From Litoditis marina (Eukaryota; Nematoda; Chromadorea; Rhabditida; Rhabditidae): a stretch of 64,000 bases of DNA. Position numbers and translations under genes: made by a program. Location: positions 15,236,330 to 15,300,329 of the forward strand of contig OZ038439.1 in the NCBI GenBank assembly GCA_964036275.1, given 5' to 3'. Below are positions 1 through 12,056 of the stretch, one piece after another. Numbering within the stretch: the stretch's first letter is position 1; the number at the start of each line of letters is the position of its first letter. The notes under the pieces were generated by a model that did no database searches, was not told where the DNA came from, and worked only from the letters and a program-made list of their open reading frames with translations.

Positions 1-74
1 CGCTGTGTTTTTAGTCTGATTTCGTAGCTTTTTGGTCCAATGAAACAAGTTTAGTCTTGGTCATCCCCAACATC

Positions 75-264
75 CATATGTATCATTTTAACCACGCGCG
101 TTCATTATGTCAGCTTGTAGGTTGTTTGAATCACCTCCCATCTATTTATCACGTGAACCGTGTACCACATTATCACGTGTTTTACACGTTCCACGTGCAA
201 ACGTTCAATATCCCCCCAATTATCATGTGTATCTCTAACCCTCGCGCGTTCCTAATGTCAGCTT
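75..264. repeat. Diverged direct duplication, period about 147
   Basis: A segment at about 75-117 recurs at about 222-264; both contain CGCGCGTTC followed by AATGTCAGCTT or ATTATGTCAGCTT. The spacer is rich in CACGTG-like hexamers. No coding content was recognised. Confidence 0.5.
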
Positions 265-1424
265 ATCGTGAGAGATGTTTAAACAACTGGCCCTGACTTT
301 GTGTCCCCGGGGAAATGAATAAGGAAGGGGCAGCTCGAATTAATCTCCCATCCGGAGAGAAAGAGAGGCCGAGTTGGCAACTTAGAGCGATTACGACACT
401 ATTGCCGCAGGAAAAACTTCCGATCACTCGAGAAGCAGCACAACTTGCTAATAACATTACTTAAAAACTAAAATGTTAATAAGACAGTGAAGATTGTAGT
501 TTGGTGTTTTCACGATCAGCTTCATTACCTACAGCTTTTAGTGTGTAATGTAAAAAACGAGTGTTGTTTCACGTTTCAAGTGCGCTGGATATTTGACTAG
601 ACACCAAAACCAACTGTATTTCTATAATATTCAGTCGATGAATTAACCTCGGTTGTCGGATTACGAAATATGTACCCATTCCTAACACCGAATAGCAACA
701 TTTGATTGGGTAGGTGAGTGATTTGCGACCACTTTTCCATCCAAATTGAATTTTTCTCTTCAAGTTCGTTCTAGGTTTGTTTATCATTCATGTTCTACAA
801 GGAAGCCTATTTTAACGGTGACTCACCTTTTGAGCGTGCGGCCACCCGCGTGCGATCGTTTCATTTTGTAGAGGAATCATAGATTATTCGTCATCTGAAA
901 CTGAATATTTGAGAAAGCACAAATTTTAAACGCGAAATTTTTTTTTAAATTAGCAAAATGCCAGGGATGGCGACACTACCGAGAATAGTACAACATATAT
1001 GAACACTGTAGTAGCATAGACAAAGTGATTTCGTAAAACACATATTGATTCAGATTCAGAAAAGAGGCATGAGATTTTAATGGTAAGAAAAATTGAGAAG
1101 TTGAACCTGGCGAAATCGTGAAGATCGAAGTGGAATAAACTGAAAAATGAATCGCCTTTCTCTTCGTTTTTTATAAAACGTGGGTAGATCTGCTCAACTC
1201 TCAGAAGTAGATTATAATAAAAATATAAGTAGATACATAAAAATTATAAGTACTCATTGACGGAAACTCGTGAGCAGAATAACATATCAGAATATCAAAG
1301 ACATCCGGCTCGAAGCAAATCCGTATTAATCAAAACGTACATTGTCACGTATATAACTTTTGCAGAACTTTTTTCGAAATCTTTTGGTGTCTGATATAAC
1401 ATTGTAGGTTGTAACGTAAACCGT

Positions 1425-1546
1425 TGGGCAATTGCACAGTCACGTGAAAAAAACAGCAGAAAAAGAAACGTGCAATGACTGAGTGCACTATGCCTCGTTA
1501 GAATGCTAACTAACTTTACGTGATCATTCAATTGATTTATAGTATA
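1425..1546 (-). repeat. CACGTG-type short inverted-repeat element, copy A
   Basis: Diverged minus-orientation copy of a roughly 135-bp element found about nine times in the window. Shared core words, read on this strand, are CAATTGCACAGTCACGTG, CGTGCAATGACTGAGTGCAC and TCATTCAATTGATTTA. The left end is eroded. Confidence 0.6.
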
Positions 1547-2351
1547 TTTTGCACTAGGGAAATTGCCGGATAAAATTGCTTTTTGGTGTTCTAGGTAGCA
1601 CAAGTTTCTCATAGACACATCAATCTCATTAGAATTACGCGACGTTGTAAAATCATATTTATTACACTGTAAATGTAGTAGCAATCAAATAGAGTGTCTA
1701 AAAGACCAACAGGTGTCGGAAATAAAAAGTGCACCATACTTCAAGCTGTAGCTCAGTTCCTCACCTAAAATAACTTCTTCGAAAATAGAAAAAAGCACAC
1801 AATGCGTTTAAATCTCATCAGTATACTAAAATGTTGTTTAAATAATGGCTTTTCTTTCTATATGTGCAATAAATTACACACTAGCGAAAGAAAGAGTTTT
1901 TGAAAAGTACGGAAAGAAGGTTGAAAGACTTGAAAGTGAAGTAATACTGCACTTAAGATTTCAACCAAGAAGTAAACCTTGTACTCACATATCGTAGGCG
2001 AAACATGGTAAATGAGAACTGTTAGCACAAACAAACCATTCCCCTCCCCTCTTAATTCTTCTCTGAGTTGAAAATGTTAGAGCGTTCTCTTCATAATTTA
2101 ACGAACGTTTTTATCTAGGATCTGCTGCAGAATTTGATGCCGACGAACACTTTGAACAGTTTATTGTGTTAAATGTGAGAGAATGTGGGCCTCTTATCTC
2201 TCGTTTATGAACCATAAATGTGTATCATCGCAAATAATAACAGCTACAAAACAAATACTTGTTTTCATCAACCCACATTGTACAGTTTCCATACACTAAG
2301 GTAAACACTAGAAACGCAAGAAGTACAGACAGACAGGGAGTGACCGAATCT

Positions 2352-2399
2352 TCGTTGTAGTTTGATCTCGGTAGATCAAAACAACTAGATCAAACTACA
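2352..2399. repeat. Small palindromic element with TGTAGTTTGATC ends
   Basis: A GTAGTTTGATC arm and a GATCAAACTAC arm face each other across about 25 bases. The same 11-12 base end motif recurs at about 13350, 18227, 37595, 41137/41191, 48131, 52755/52812 and 62888, so this looks like a short dispersed inverted-repeat family. Confidence 0.55.
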
Positions 2400-2701
2400 G
2401 ACATTTTGGGGTGGGACAACACACATGCATCGTGTATAGAATTGCTTTGGAAAGACCGACCATTGTAGAACGTTGCGAAACTAAAGCCTTGGACGAGAAT
2501 CGAACCCACAAATTATTAGTGAACCCGTCGAACTCATGTTAATTTCATTAATGGTACACTAACGAGAACTTTTAAAGCTAATCAACAACACAACAGAAAT
2601 GTATACGCATAAACTAATAACTTGTAAAACAGAAGGTTCCTACAGATTTTTCACCCCGTGTTTCGGACACAATAATACAATAAAATAGTGTAGTTTAATG
2701 T

Positions 2702-2834
2702 TATACTGTTAGTCAATTTTAAAGTCACATGAAACATGTTAAACACAGGAGAACTCAGAAACGTGTAATTACAAAGTGCAAGATATCTCATTAGAATTCT
2801 AACTTCACGTGACTATTCAATTTACTTCTGTATA
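2702..2834 (-). repeat. CACGTG-type short inverted-repeat element, copy B
   Basis: Full-length minus-orientation copy, 133 bp. It begins TATACTGTTAGTCAATT and ends with ACTTCTGTATA, the imperfect terminal inverted repeats of the family, with TA at both edges as expected for Tc1/mariner-type non-autonomous elements. Confidence 0.7.
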
Positions 2835-2989
2835 TGTTTTTTTGATCTATCAAAAATGGAGTAATAATGAAAAAGTTGGTCGCAAACTAATCCTTGAATG
2901 AATTTTGTGGGCTAGTTTATGACTAGACGAATGAGAAATGTAATGCTGTTATGCATTGGAGAAAGGCGGACCAAATATGATATACATAA

Positions 2990-3045
2990 AGGAGAGGATG
3001 GGAGAGAGAGGAGGGGAGGAAGAGAGGGAGAATTAAGAACGAAAG

Positions 3046-3083
<38 letters not shown>

Positions 3084-3320
3084 AAAGAGAGGGGGGGAGA
3101 GATAGATACAAAAGATGGAGAACTTGAAGCAAGAGAGAAGAAGAGTTAGGAGCAGAATGAGGAAAGAAGATAAAGAGATGAAAAGAGAGGAGAGTGAAAA
3201 ACAGAACTACTCGAGTTATACCTCGGAGAGATAGAGAGGAGGAACAGGGGCAAGAATAGCGAAGTAGAGAGAGGAAAGAGAGAAACTAAGAGAGAAAACG
3301 GAGAATAACACCATGGAAAG
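2990..3320. repeat. GA-rich low-complexity tract
   Basis: A purine-rich tract with a near-perfect (GA)n core at about 3053-3080 and looser AGAGAG/GGAG runs around it. ORFs crossing it on both strands are compositional artefacts. Confidence 0.8.
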
Positions 3321-6300
3321 AATCGCAATTTAAGGATTATTTTGAGAGATGAAATGAATGGAAAAATCAAACCAGTTTGGGAGTTTGAGAGATAACAAAA
3401 AATTACCGAAAAATGTTTGCGTTGAAAAGCTGTAACTAATTATTGTCCTGAAATTGAAAAAAATTAGGCTAACTAACATGAAGGGAAAAATAACTAAGAA
3501 TGTTAAATATTCTTAAAAAGTTGATTATAGATCAGGTTCAGAGTTACAACGATTCGGACTCTGAACAAATAAGAAAAACTGAAAAAAAGGATGATTTTGG
3601 AAGGTGAAGCGAGATTGGGAAACAAACCAGTTCTAAAAAAAATTCAAGACGAATAAACCTCGAATAATGTTCGTGTTGCAAAGATATACCTCATTAATTG
3701 TGAAATGAGAAAATTGAGACAAAAAGAGTGTCAATTGTGAGAGAGAGTAGAGGAGCAACTTGGCATGCGAAACGCTAATTAAAAACCACCAATCAAGTGG
3801 AGCGAGCAATAGGAAGAGTGTTGTGTTTTTACAAGTTTCCAACATTGTTTTGATTTTCGTGGAACAAAGATCGAGTTCTAGATGAAAAATCAAACGTTCA
3901 CTACTTTTTCTATTGTTTTCAGAGAAAGAAATTATAGAGAGTAGAGAGCGTGAGAGAGCTCAACGTTCGGATACAAAGCTTTGCGCAAAAACTAAGTTTG
4001 CACTAGTCAATTTTATTTACTTTCTCACGTTCTACTTACGAAAAAATTTGCTTATCACAAAGTGGATTTATCACAGAGTGAGAACTTTTCACTTTTTCAA
4101 AAAAAACACGGTACCGTAATCTAGAATCTTCCGCAAGACTACTAAGAATTAAGGTTTTAAATTATTTTTTAATGTTTCCAAAGGTGATTGATTTAGAGAA
4201 TTGCCCACTCAAACTCTTTGTTCTTTCGGTAACATCAGTTTCGCGAGTTTCTGACAAAGAGCAGACTAAGAGAGAAAACCTTATTAGAGAGAGAGAAAAG
4301 TTTGATAATGAGAAGGAAGTAGTCACGTAACGTGTGATTTATTCACAAATCACCCCTGGTGCACTTTATAATTACACGTTAGGAGGTGGTAATGTGCAAG
4401 TTCGACCTCTAGGTAATTGAGTACAGTCTGGTTTACGCACCCTTCTCAGATTGAAGAGAAAATCTATATTTTAAATTTATAGGTTAATTTATTAAATTGA
4501 ATTGTATAAATTATTATGGAATCGGAATTCTCAGAAAGAGTTTTCACATGTTACAATTTGGTAGAGCGCTCTTGATTTGGTGTTATCATCTCAGCAATAA
4601 AATCACACTATCGAGAACGGTAAAAACCCGTGTTCATTAGAAAACATTCGAGTGTTTGATCTTTAAATACATGGGGAGAATGAAGGCATGAAAAAAAACG
4701 TTATTGAAACTGGATACATTTAAGGTGCGTTGTATTAGTTAAAAATCTAACTAGCTCATGTTTCGCTCACTTTAGGAGAGACGAGAGACAATTAGGAAAA
4801 TCATACTACTATCGGGTTTTCGCAGACTTGCAACTAAAAAAGAAAGCTCAAATTCAATACAGTTAAAATTAAAGTGAATAGATAAGAGCAGGGAAAATAA
4901 AAGTTGTACGTTTTAAAAGTGATGAAACCAAAGTATCCGGAAGTTTCAAATGAGAAGTAGACAACCACATTTAGAATGAGTCATTTCGGGCGTTCATCGC
5001 GAAATAAAAGTCCTGAAATCCGCTTAGGACTATATCCGACGATTCGTGGTTCTCTAGTTCAGAGGATTCGAGGATATATTAGAAACTTGTACTTTTTGTA
5101 GTCTTGAAGATCCAATGATCTTATTTGTTTCGAACACAGCCCAGAATATGTCTGAGTTCTTTGTTAGCCGTTGTTAACTTTGTTACTTTACTAAAAAAAA
5201 TAGTAGTCGTTGACATTTAGAGGAATTAAACTGTCGGGTTTGTTAACTCTGCAATACTGTTAAAGGTGGTCTGACAGGATCAGACCATCTTTATTATGTA
5301 CACGTCAGAAAAATCGTAACCACCGATTGTTTCATTTACTTTGAGAATTAAATCGAGACGCCTTTGTTTTCTGGAATGAAATTACAATATTCATTCACTA
5401 GATGACACAGGACAGCGCAAATGATAATTCAATGTATGTATTATTATGTGTGAAAATGAACATGTGATTTTGTCAACAATCCTGAGAATACCATTTAATG
5501 ATGATGAATCAAAAAACTTTAAATAATTTTGCATTTTTCCCAGGAGATTATTTACACAAAGTGGTAGTTCTTTCTATTGAAAGATGATTATTTTTTCGAT
5601 GGTGGGTGGTACTTTAAAAAAATATTGGAAATATTCACCGACTACGGAAATGTTCAAAGAATCGTTTTCTGACTTCTAGTATAGACTGTCCCGGAAAACT
5701 ATGAATTCGAAACTGTTTCATGAATATACAGTAAACAAAATGTTTTCACTGATGAAAAATCCAAGACTATGCACTAGAATAAGGCCAGTTTTCGATAAAC
5801 ACGGAGCCGCAATGTTTCGAACAATTGTCGTCAACGAAACCTTTGGAAACATTTCAAATGACTGATGAGTGTTCTAAAATGGAGAAAAAAAACAGAAACT
5901 AAAGTAATAGGATTTTGCAAAATGTTTTTTTTACATGATATTTATTCGATTCTCGTAATGAGAGACTGTGAGAAAGTGAACTCATTCTGTGCAGAGAACA
6001 CCCGGTTTTATACAGGAAGATGAAATTCTTTGTATTCTCATAATACTTTTTTTTCCAGTTTTCCGAGAAATAAACCATGAGACAACGGAAGGGAAAGATT
6101 GAAGAAAAACTCAGAAAATTCATTAACATAAACAAGCTTAACTACTCGTTAAACTGCGCTATTTCTACAATAAGTTAGAGAGTTCAGACGGGAAGGAGAA
6201 TAATATTTCGTGGAAAAAAAGAAAACTCATTTTCACTCAGACTCAAACATGTTCCCCATATATTTTGAATCATAAAACTCGTTCGTGAACTACTGAAATT

Positions 6301-6789
6301 ACCGTTGTAAATCTACAATTTGAATTGCGAATGCGTGGGATAAATTTAGAGTTCTCTGATTAGAGTCATGGAGACACAGCCATAAATTTCGGTCCAAATT
6401 GTCGTGGTTGAGAAATGTGAAGTTTTTCTGCGGGGTTCCGATATAGGATATACGGGGTAGGGATAATTGGCTACGCGCCAAGGATTTATGCGAGCGGCGC
6501 AGTGATCAGAGCTGCGAAATGGCTAGGGTTTGGAGGGCGAGAAGGTTTACTAGAAAAAGTCACGTAGAAAGTCACGTGAATAGAATTGAATGAAGTGAAA
6601 AAAGAAGCATTACACGTGTTTTCATCTAATCGATGAAGAAAAGTTCCGGAGGCCGGGAAGTGTTTGAAGGAAAAGTCACGTAGATTTCGATAAACGTAAA
6701 ATTTAAAAAAAAAATGCACCGGGCAGCTACACTCGGAGAAGTGACGTGAATCGGTGTTGTATGACGTTCGAAATGAATGCGATACGTGT

Positions 6790-6923
6790 TATACTAGAAG
6801 TCAATTGAATAGTCACGTAAAGTTGGCATTCTAATGAGGCATCGTGCACTTTGTCATTGCACGTTTGTGAGTTCTGCTGTGTTTAACATGTTTCACGTGA
6901 CTATGCAATTTCCTAACAGTATA
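6790..6923 (+). repeat. CACGTG-type short inverted-repeat element, copy C (reference copy)
   Basis: Best plus-orientation copy, 134 bp. It starts TATACTAGAAGTCAATTG and ends CTAACAGTATA. The inner ends carry AGTCACGT and ACGTGACT, so about 30 bases at each end are imperfect inverted repeats. The interior has GAGGCATCGTGCACTTTG and GAGTTCTGCTGTGTTTAA, diagnostic for the other copies. No ORF inside, hence non-autonomous. Confidence 0.75.
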
Positions 6924-8600
6924 TGGTTCAGTCGGGAATGTCACGTACAGTTTTACGTGAAAAAACGCGTATTTTGACATGGAATGGCCAAAGTGTTTCG
7001 AGCAGAATTCAATTTCTACCGGGAAGTTGTAACAAATGAATTCGTAATCGAAGAGTTACTGCAGTAACCTCTGAACATAAATAACCCATTTCAGCTGCAG
7101 ACAGTAATTTGTCACTTTTTCATCATCTATCAAATCATTTCCACGAATACTTATGCAATTGACAGCTGAAAAGCAAGTTTACGTAAACAAATTGGAAATT
7201 TATAACTTTTCGAGCTGCGGCTAATTTCACTAACTCGATTTATGATGTATTCAATGATTGCTCCCACTAAGAAAAGCATAAACCAAATATTTCCTCATTT
7301 CTCAATTATGGAATCAACGAACTTTTTGCGAATTGACCGGAATTTCGGAGAATACATATCCATTCTACAAACTGAACAGCTTGATAAATTCATAAATCGA
7401 AAAATCAAAAGAGAGTATGAGTTATTCAGAATAAAACTGACAGTTGAGCTCAATTCATAAGAAGTATGGATTTTTTAACGCTATATTGTATAAATAAAGT
7501 TAAATCAGAAAACTGATAGATTTGAACAGCTTCAACTGGCGTTCCGTAAAAATAGAGGACTGGCTATGTGAAGATATTGGCGCCGATAACAAAGGACTCA
7601 CTGGACGGAAAACAAAAAGGTGACATCACATTTCTAGAGAAAATGGATTCAAACCGCGAAATAAAATGTTATTCGGTACCTTAGGTTATTTTGGACATTC
7701 TACTGTTTCTAAGCTGATGAAAATCTGTTTTCTGAACGTGAATATTTGGTTTAAAAGTGATGTGCTTGGTGCAGACAGTTTTGTGCTACATCAGAAAGTT
7801 GTGAAGTTTATTAACTCTCACGTAAGGAAAACTCTTATTAGGTATAGTCTTCAGCTTTTTCTTGTAATAGAGTGAGAAAACTCTAGAAAATGAAAAACAT
7901 TTAGAAAAAGAAAATTTAGTTCAGAATCATGCATTATCCTAAGTACTTCGAGTAACAGAGTAAATAGTATTCTTCATTTAGTTTTTTCTCCTGAATCTTT
8001 TATTTCACGTAGTTGAAATGCCATATCTAACGATACCATAAAAAGACGTGTTCAATCGCTATTGAACATAACTCCTCTTTTTCTCTTCAGCCAGAAATCA
8101 GACCAATCGGAACCGTGGGATATCAAAGGTGTTCCGCTTCCGCTGACGTGAGTGACGCTAGTTCTACCGAGGACAAGGAAAACTCAGAATGACTGTTGAG
8201 AACTTCCTGGTTTTAGCTAAATTTCCTAAGGTGGTTACCTTATTGTGCAGGAACTCTAAAGAGTAAATAACATTACGTTACACTACAGTTCACACGAGAG
8301 AAAATTATCACAGAAGAGAATAATGGGAAAGTCTGCACATGGTAGATGAGAATACAGGAAACTAATGAGAACTGCCTCTGCAAACTTGTTGAAGGATACT
8401 GCACAGCGAAATATTTAGCACGCGCTCCCGCTGAGAGTGTATTCCACAGCAAAGTGTTGAGCACACCTTAGAGAAATTGCTGGTTTCGTATAGAAGTTGA
8501 GTTATAATGATAGAAATGCTGTCATGAAAGATTGGATCTGAACTACATTTTGAGTGACCTTCACCTACAATCGACCTCAACAACTTTATGAGCGTCTTAA

Positions 8601-9037
8601 AGATACCTTTTCTCTATTATTTCGACCTTCGAGCTAGCAGTTCCATCTTATAGAGCTTGAAAACCTGATTACAAACATACAACTTTTGCATCTTCATCTT
8701 GCTCTGTTTTCTCATAAAGTCGATATACGTAATGTACACCGAGAAGGACTTACGTACAAAAAATCAGGAAAATGCTGATAGCAATACAAAAACTTTCTAA
8801 ATAGGTCTTAAAGCCTATCATGAGACAGGAAATGAGTGAAAAAGTCAAATTCATTGAGAAACTAATTAACCAAACTGGATAGCGTCACTGTGAAAATGTT
8901 CAAGTTCGGGTATGTATTCAATGGCATTAGGCAATTTTGTCTCGCTTCAAATCTTTGGGGTTGTTGATGACTATAGGAACACAATAGAATGCATTTTGTC
9001 AGGTTCGCGAATTTCAAATTATAGAGAAATGGTCTCT
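8601..9037 (-). mobile_element. TTAA-flanked non-autonomous element, 437 bp
   Basis: Both edges abut TTAA (8597-8600 and 9038-9041). The ends are AGATACC at the left and GGTCTCT at the right, imperfect inverted repeats of an AGAGACC-type terminus. The body matches, in reverse orientation, the element at 30946-31381, and partly 47880-48110. TTAA target duplications are typical of piggyBac-type elements; with no transposase ORF this would be a MITE. Confidence 0.65.
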
Positions 9038-9242
9038 TTAAGGGTGGAAACAAATCGGGAAATCGAGATTATTTTCGTAATAAATGAAATGAAATTAGGG
9101 TTTCTCACCAAATTGACGCGTGCGTCAATGGGTTTCCCCCTCTCTTTGGACAACTTTGCGCTCTCTGGCTTTTTGAACGGCTTGCGTGGAGATATACTCG
9201 AGTTGGAGTGGGATATTAGCAGTCTGGGAACTGCCTGATTAC

Positions 9243-9700
9243 CCCGCCACAAGCACCACTTGAACGGTGTTTTTCATGACTTTTCTCGAAGACGGAACAA
9301 AAAGTTGGTGTAGTTTGGTTTGAGAGTATGAATGTTTAATTTTCGTATCAGAAAAGAGTGTGGAAAAACTACTACTACAATAAAAACCAATCAGTTCAGA
9401 ATTCGTGAAATCAGTTTACAAGCATCACTTGAATCATGTTTTTCACTACTTCTCTTGGAGACGGAACCAAAGATGAAATTTTTCAAACTAATTATGGTTT
9501 TAAATTATTTAAATTACACCTGAAGACGATAAACTTACATATACGAGTTAAGTCCGTGATATGACGGGTGTTAACTACCACTTTAACAATGTTTTTTTAT
9601 TGCTTCTCTCGAAGACGGAACCGAAAAGTCGGATTTGGGGCTCGAACTTCGGAAACTTCAACAAAAAAGCTGACCTCACACGAGGCAATTATTTTGTAGG
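9243..9700. repeat. Three diverged tandem copies, unit about 160 bp
   Basis: Each copy has the order ACAAGCA(C/T)CACTTGAA or its decayed form, then GTTTTTCA, then CTCGAAGACGGAAC. The last motif lies at about 9284, 9458 and 9609. No coding content is conserved between copies. Confidence 0.6.
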
Positions 9701-11207
9701 GTTAGCCGTTAGCAACCTATACCAGGCCTATAATCAGAGTTCGTTGGTTTTATTCAACTAACGTTTTTGTTCGAGAATACACTGTCAAAATTATTTCTTA
9801 CTGAGTGATATCAAAGAGATACTTTGGCTCGACTTTCCAAGAAGGACTCCCCCACTTCCTCTCGGTGATCGTTGATCTCTCGCTCGTTTTTTTCTCCTGA
9901 GTATGCTCTTCCGAAGCTTTCTGTCCCAGGCAATTGAATATGCTTATATGTCTATGAGATTGGCGAACATAACACGGCAGCGCGAGAGAGTGTGCGAAAT
10001 GGAGATGCGCAGGCGGGGAAGAAGATAATTCAATGAATGTCGGAATGTGCTAGGAAGATGGCTGGAGGATCAAAAAGAAAGTCAAATGGACGGGAAGATT
10101 TTGAGGATGAAGAAAAAGGCACTAATTTCCTTTAAATTTGTTGGTGGGCGATTTTGGGTAGGTTTTAAAGTTTTAAACAATTGAAGTGTTTCGACATGAC
10201 TACACAACGACCTTAACGTGATTTTGTCAGCAGATTTCGTTTTATAGGTTCATATAACATCGTAAAAACAATCCTCATACGCAATCCTTATAAATTGATC
10301 CCGATGCGTTTCAGTCACAATTGTAAAGTTCTGCTGTGTACCGAGATCAAAGTACAAATCTGATGATGGTCAACTCCTTTCCGGTAATGAGCACTGACCT
10401 AGCCATTTTTAACCACAATGTTGCGTGTAACTCCGAATGCACCTATTCTGCATGATGTGAGCAAGACAAATGCATGCATGCATATCTTATGCGGCTCGGA
10501 TATACCCCCAATTTAGTGTGAATGCGAAAGTTCCAGAGCTGGAGGCGGCTGCAAAATGCCTCATGAACCCTGAGAACTATAGAGAAATCATTGTGGGAAT
10601 GTATCATAAATTATTATCACAATAAATGATCATAGAAGTGTAGTTTGGTCTGCGACACAACAGTTACTACGCGTACTATGGCGGAAACACACCAGATTTT
10701 ACTCTAACATGCAGAACACTCTCTATTTTCAAGCTAGGCAAGGCAACAATGTAGAATTATTTGCTTCGTTTTGCTGTGTTTAGAGATAGAGCTACAACTT
10801 AAACATCCGCCCCCCCCCTCCTCCCATTAGTGGAGAGTAGAGCCCGGTAACTGCAGAAGAACTAACTCCTGTGAAATCTTCGGGATAAAAACACAGGCTA
10901 GAAAGGTCCGTTAGTAATGACGAGAAATTTTGACGGATATAGGAAAAAAGTACTACTACATAAATTATCAAAGTGTGGAGAAGTGTTCTGAGATTTTGCC
11001 TATGAAGTTTTGGTGAGAAATGCAGCAGCACTTGTCTGCCTGGAGCCGATTATGCAAACGGCTTACTTTAATCAGCTTTCCATCTTGAAAAATGATTTGG
11101 TCATTGGAAAGATATCACAACCATGAATAGTCAATAGGCAAAAACGATTCATGAATGTTGAAATCACCTTTACAGTAACTTAAATTCGGTTCAAGGGTTA
11201 ACCTCTT

Positions 11208-11293
11208 TTAAAGAAGGACGATTATGTGGTCCAATTACAACGCTTCAGCCCTTTAAACCGCAATACATTTTTTCAGTTGCAGTTTAAAGGACC
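11208..11293. repeat. TTAA-associated hairpin element, partial
   Basis: TTAA at 11208 precedes AGAAGGACGATTATGTGG, and then comes a hairpin at 11248-11293 with arms GCCCTTTAAAC and GTTTAAAGGACC. The same arrangement in fuller form is at 24781-24895. The right terminus is missing here. Confidence 0.55.
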
Positions 11294-11904
11294 GTATAAG
11301 TACGTTTGACAGAAGCTATAGCAACAAAGCTAAATGAGTTAATATGTCTGAACTAATGTTGTGGGAAGGCTTCATGAGAGCAGTTATAATCCTGTAGGCT
11401 AATCTGAGAATCAACACTATAACGTGAGAAAGTTCTCAATCACGCGGTTGGGAAAATGAAGACAAAATTACTTTCAATACATGATTCGCATATTGGAAAA
11501 ATATGTATATAGAGTTCAGACAAACCTATTCGCAGTAATTTGGAGCGGGTTGGAAACTAAACGTTGATAAAAACTATGGTTCAACGTGATTGCAAACATG
11601 TGTGAGCTGTGCACGTTAAAACTTGCTTCCAATAAGTTTACTCTTGAATTTAAACTAACGATATTGAAACACGTTCACACTTAAAATTATAACAAACATT
11701 ACATTGACAATTACAAAATTCAATTATCTCAAGTACAACGTAAAATATTTAGTGAGCGGGAAGAATTATTCCTTGTTTTTGTGCTTCAAATGGACATATA
11801 ATGAATGAGTGAAAATGCCTCATTTGCTTTGAATATTCGGAATGATTGAGTGATATTTATTGCACAAACCTCATCAGAGTGGTCCCATGATTATAACTAA
11901 AGTC

Positions 11905-12056
11905 CACCACAACAAACTCATTTGGATAAGGAGAGGAAGGGAAGAAAGTGTTAGTCCGTGAGTATTAACAACAAGCTTAATCGGTTAGGGTTAACGACAT
12001 AACAAACAGCGAGCTCATTTTGATAAGGAAGGGAAAGAAAGTGGTAATCCGTTAAA
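11905..12056. repeat. Diverged tandem duplication, period about 95-100
   Basis: Two copies of a purine-rich segment containing ACAAACTCATTTGGATAAGG at 11909 and GAGCTCATTTTGATAAGG near 12011. Each is followed by GGAAGGGAA(A/G)AAAGTG and TAATCCGT or TAGTCCGT. Confidence 0.5.

Noticed and set aside
1295..1684. Minus-strand ORF of 129 residues
   Set aside because: It spans a CACGTG-type repeat element and has a low-complexity translation.
2480..2520. B-box-like GGGTTCGATTCTC on the minus strand
   Set aside because: No A box at proper distance and no foldable tRNA; a single motif is not enough.
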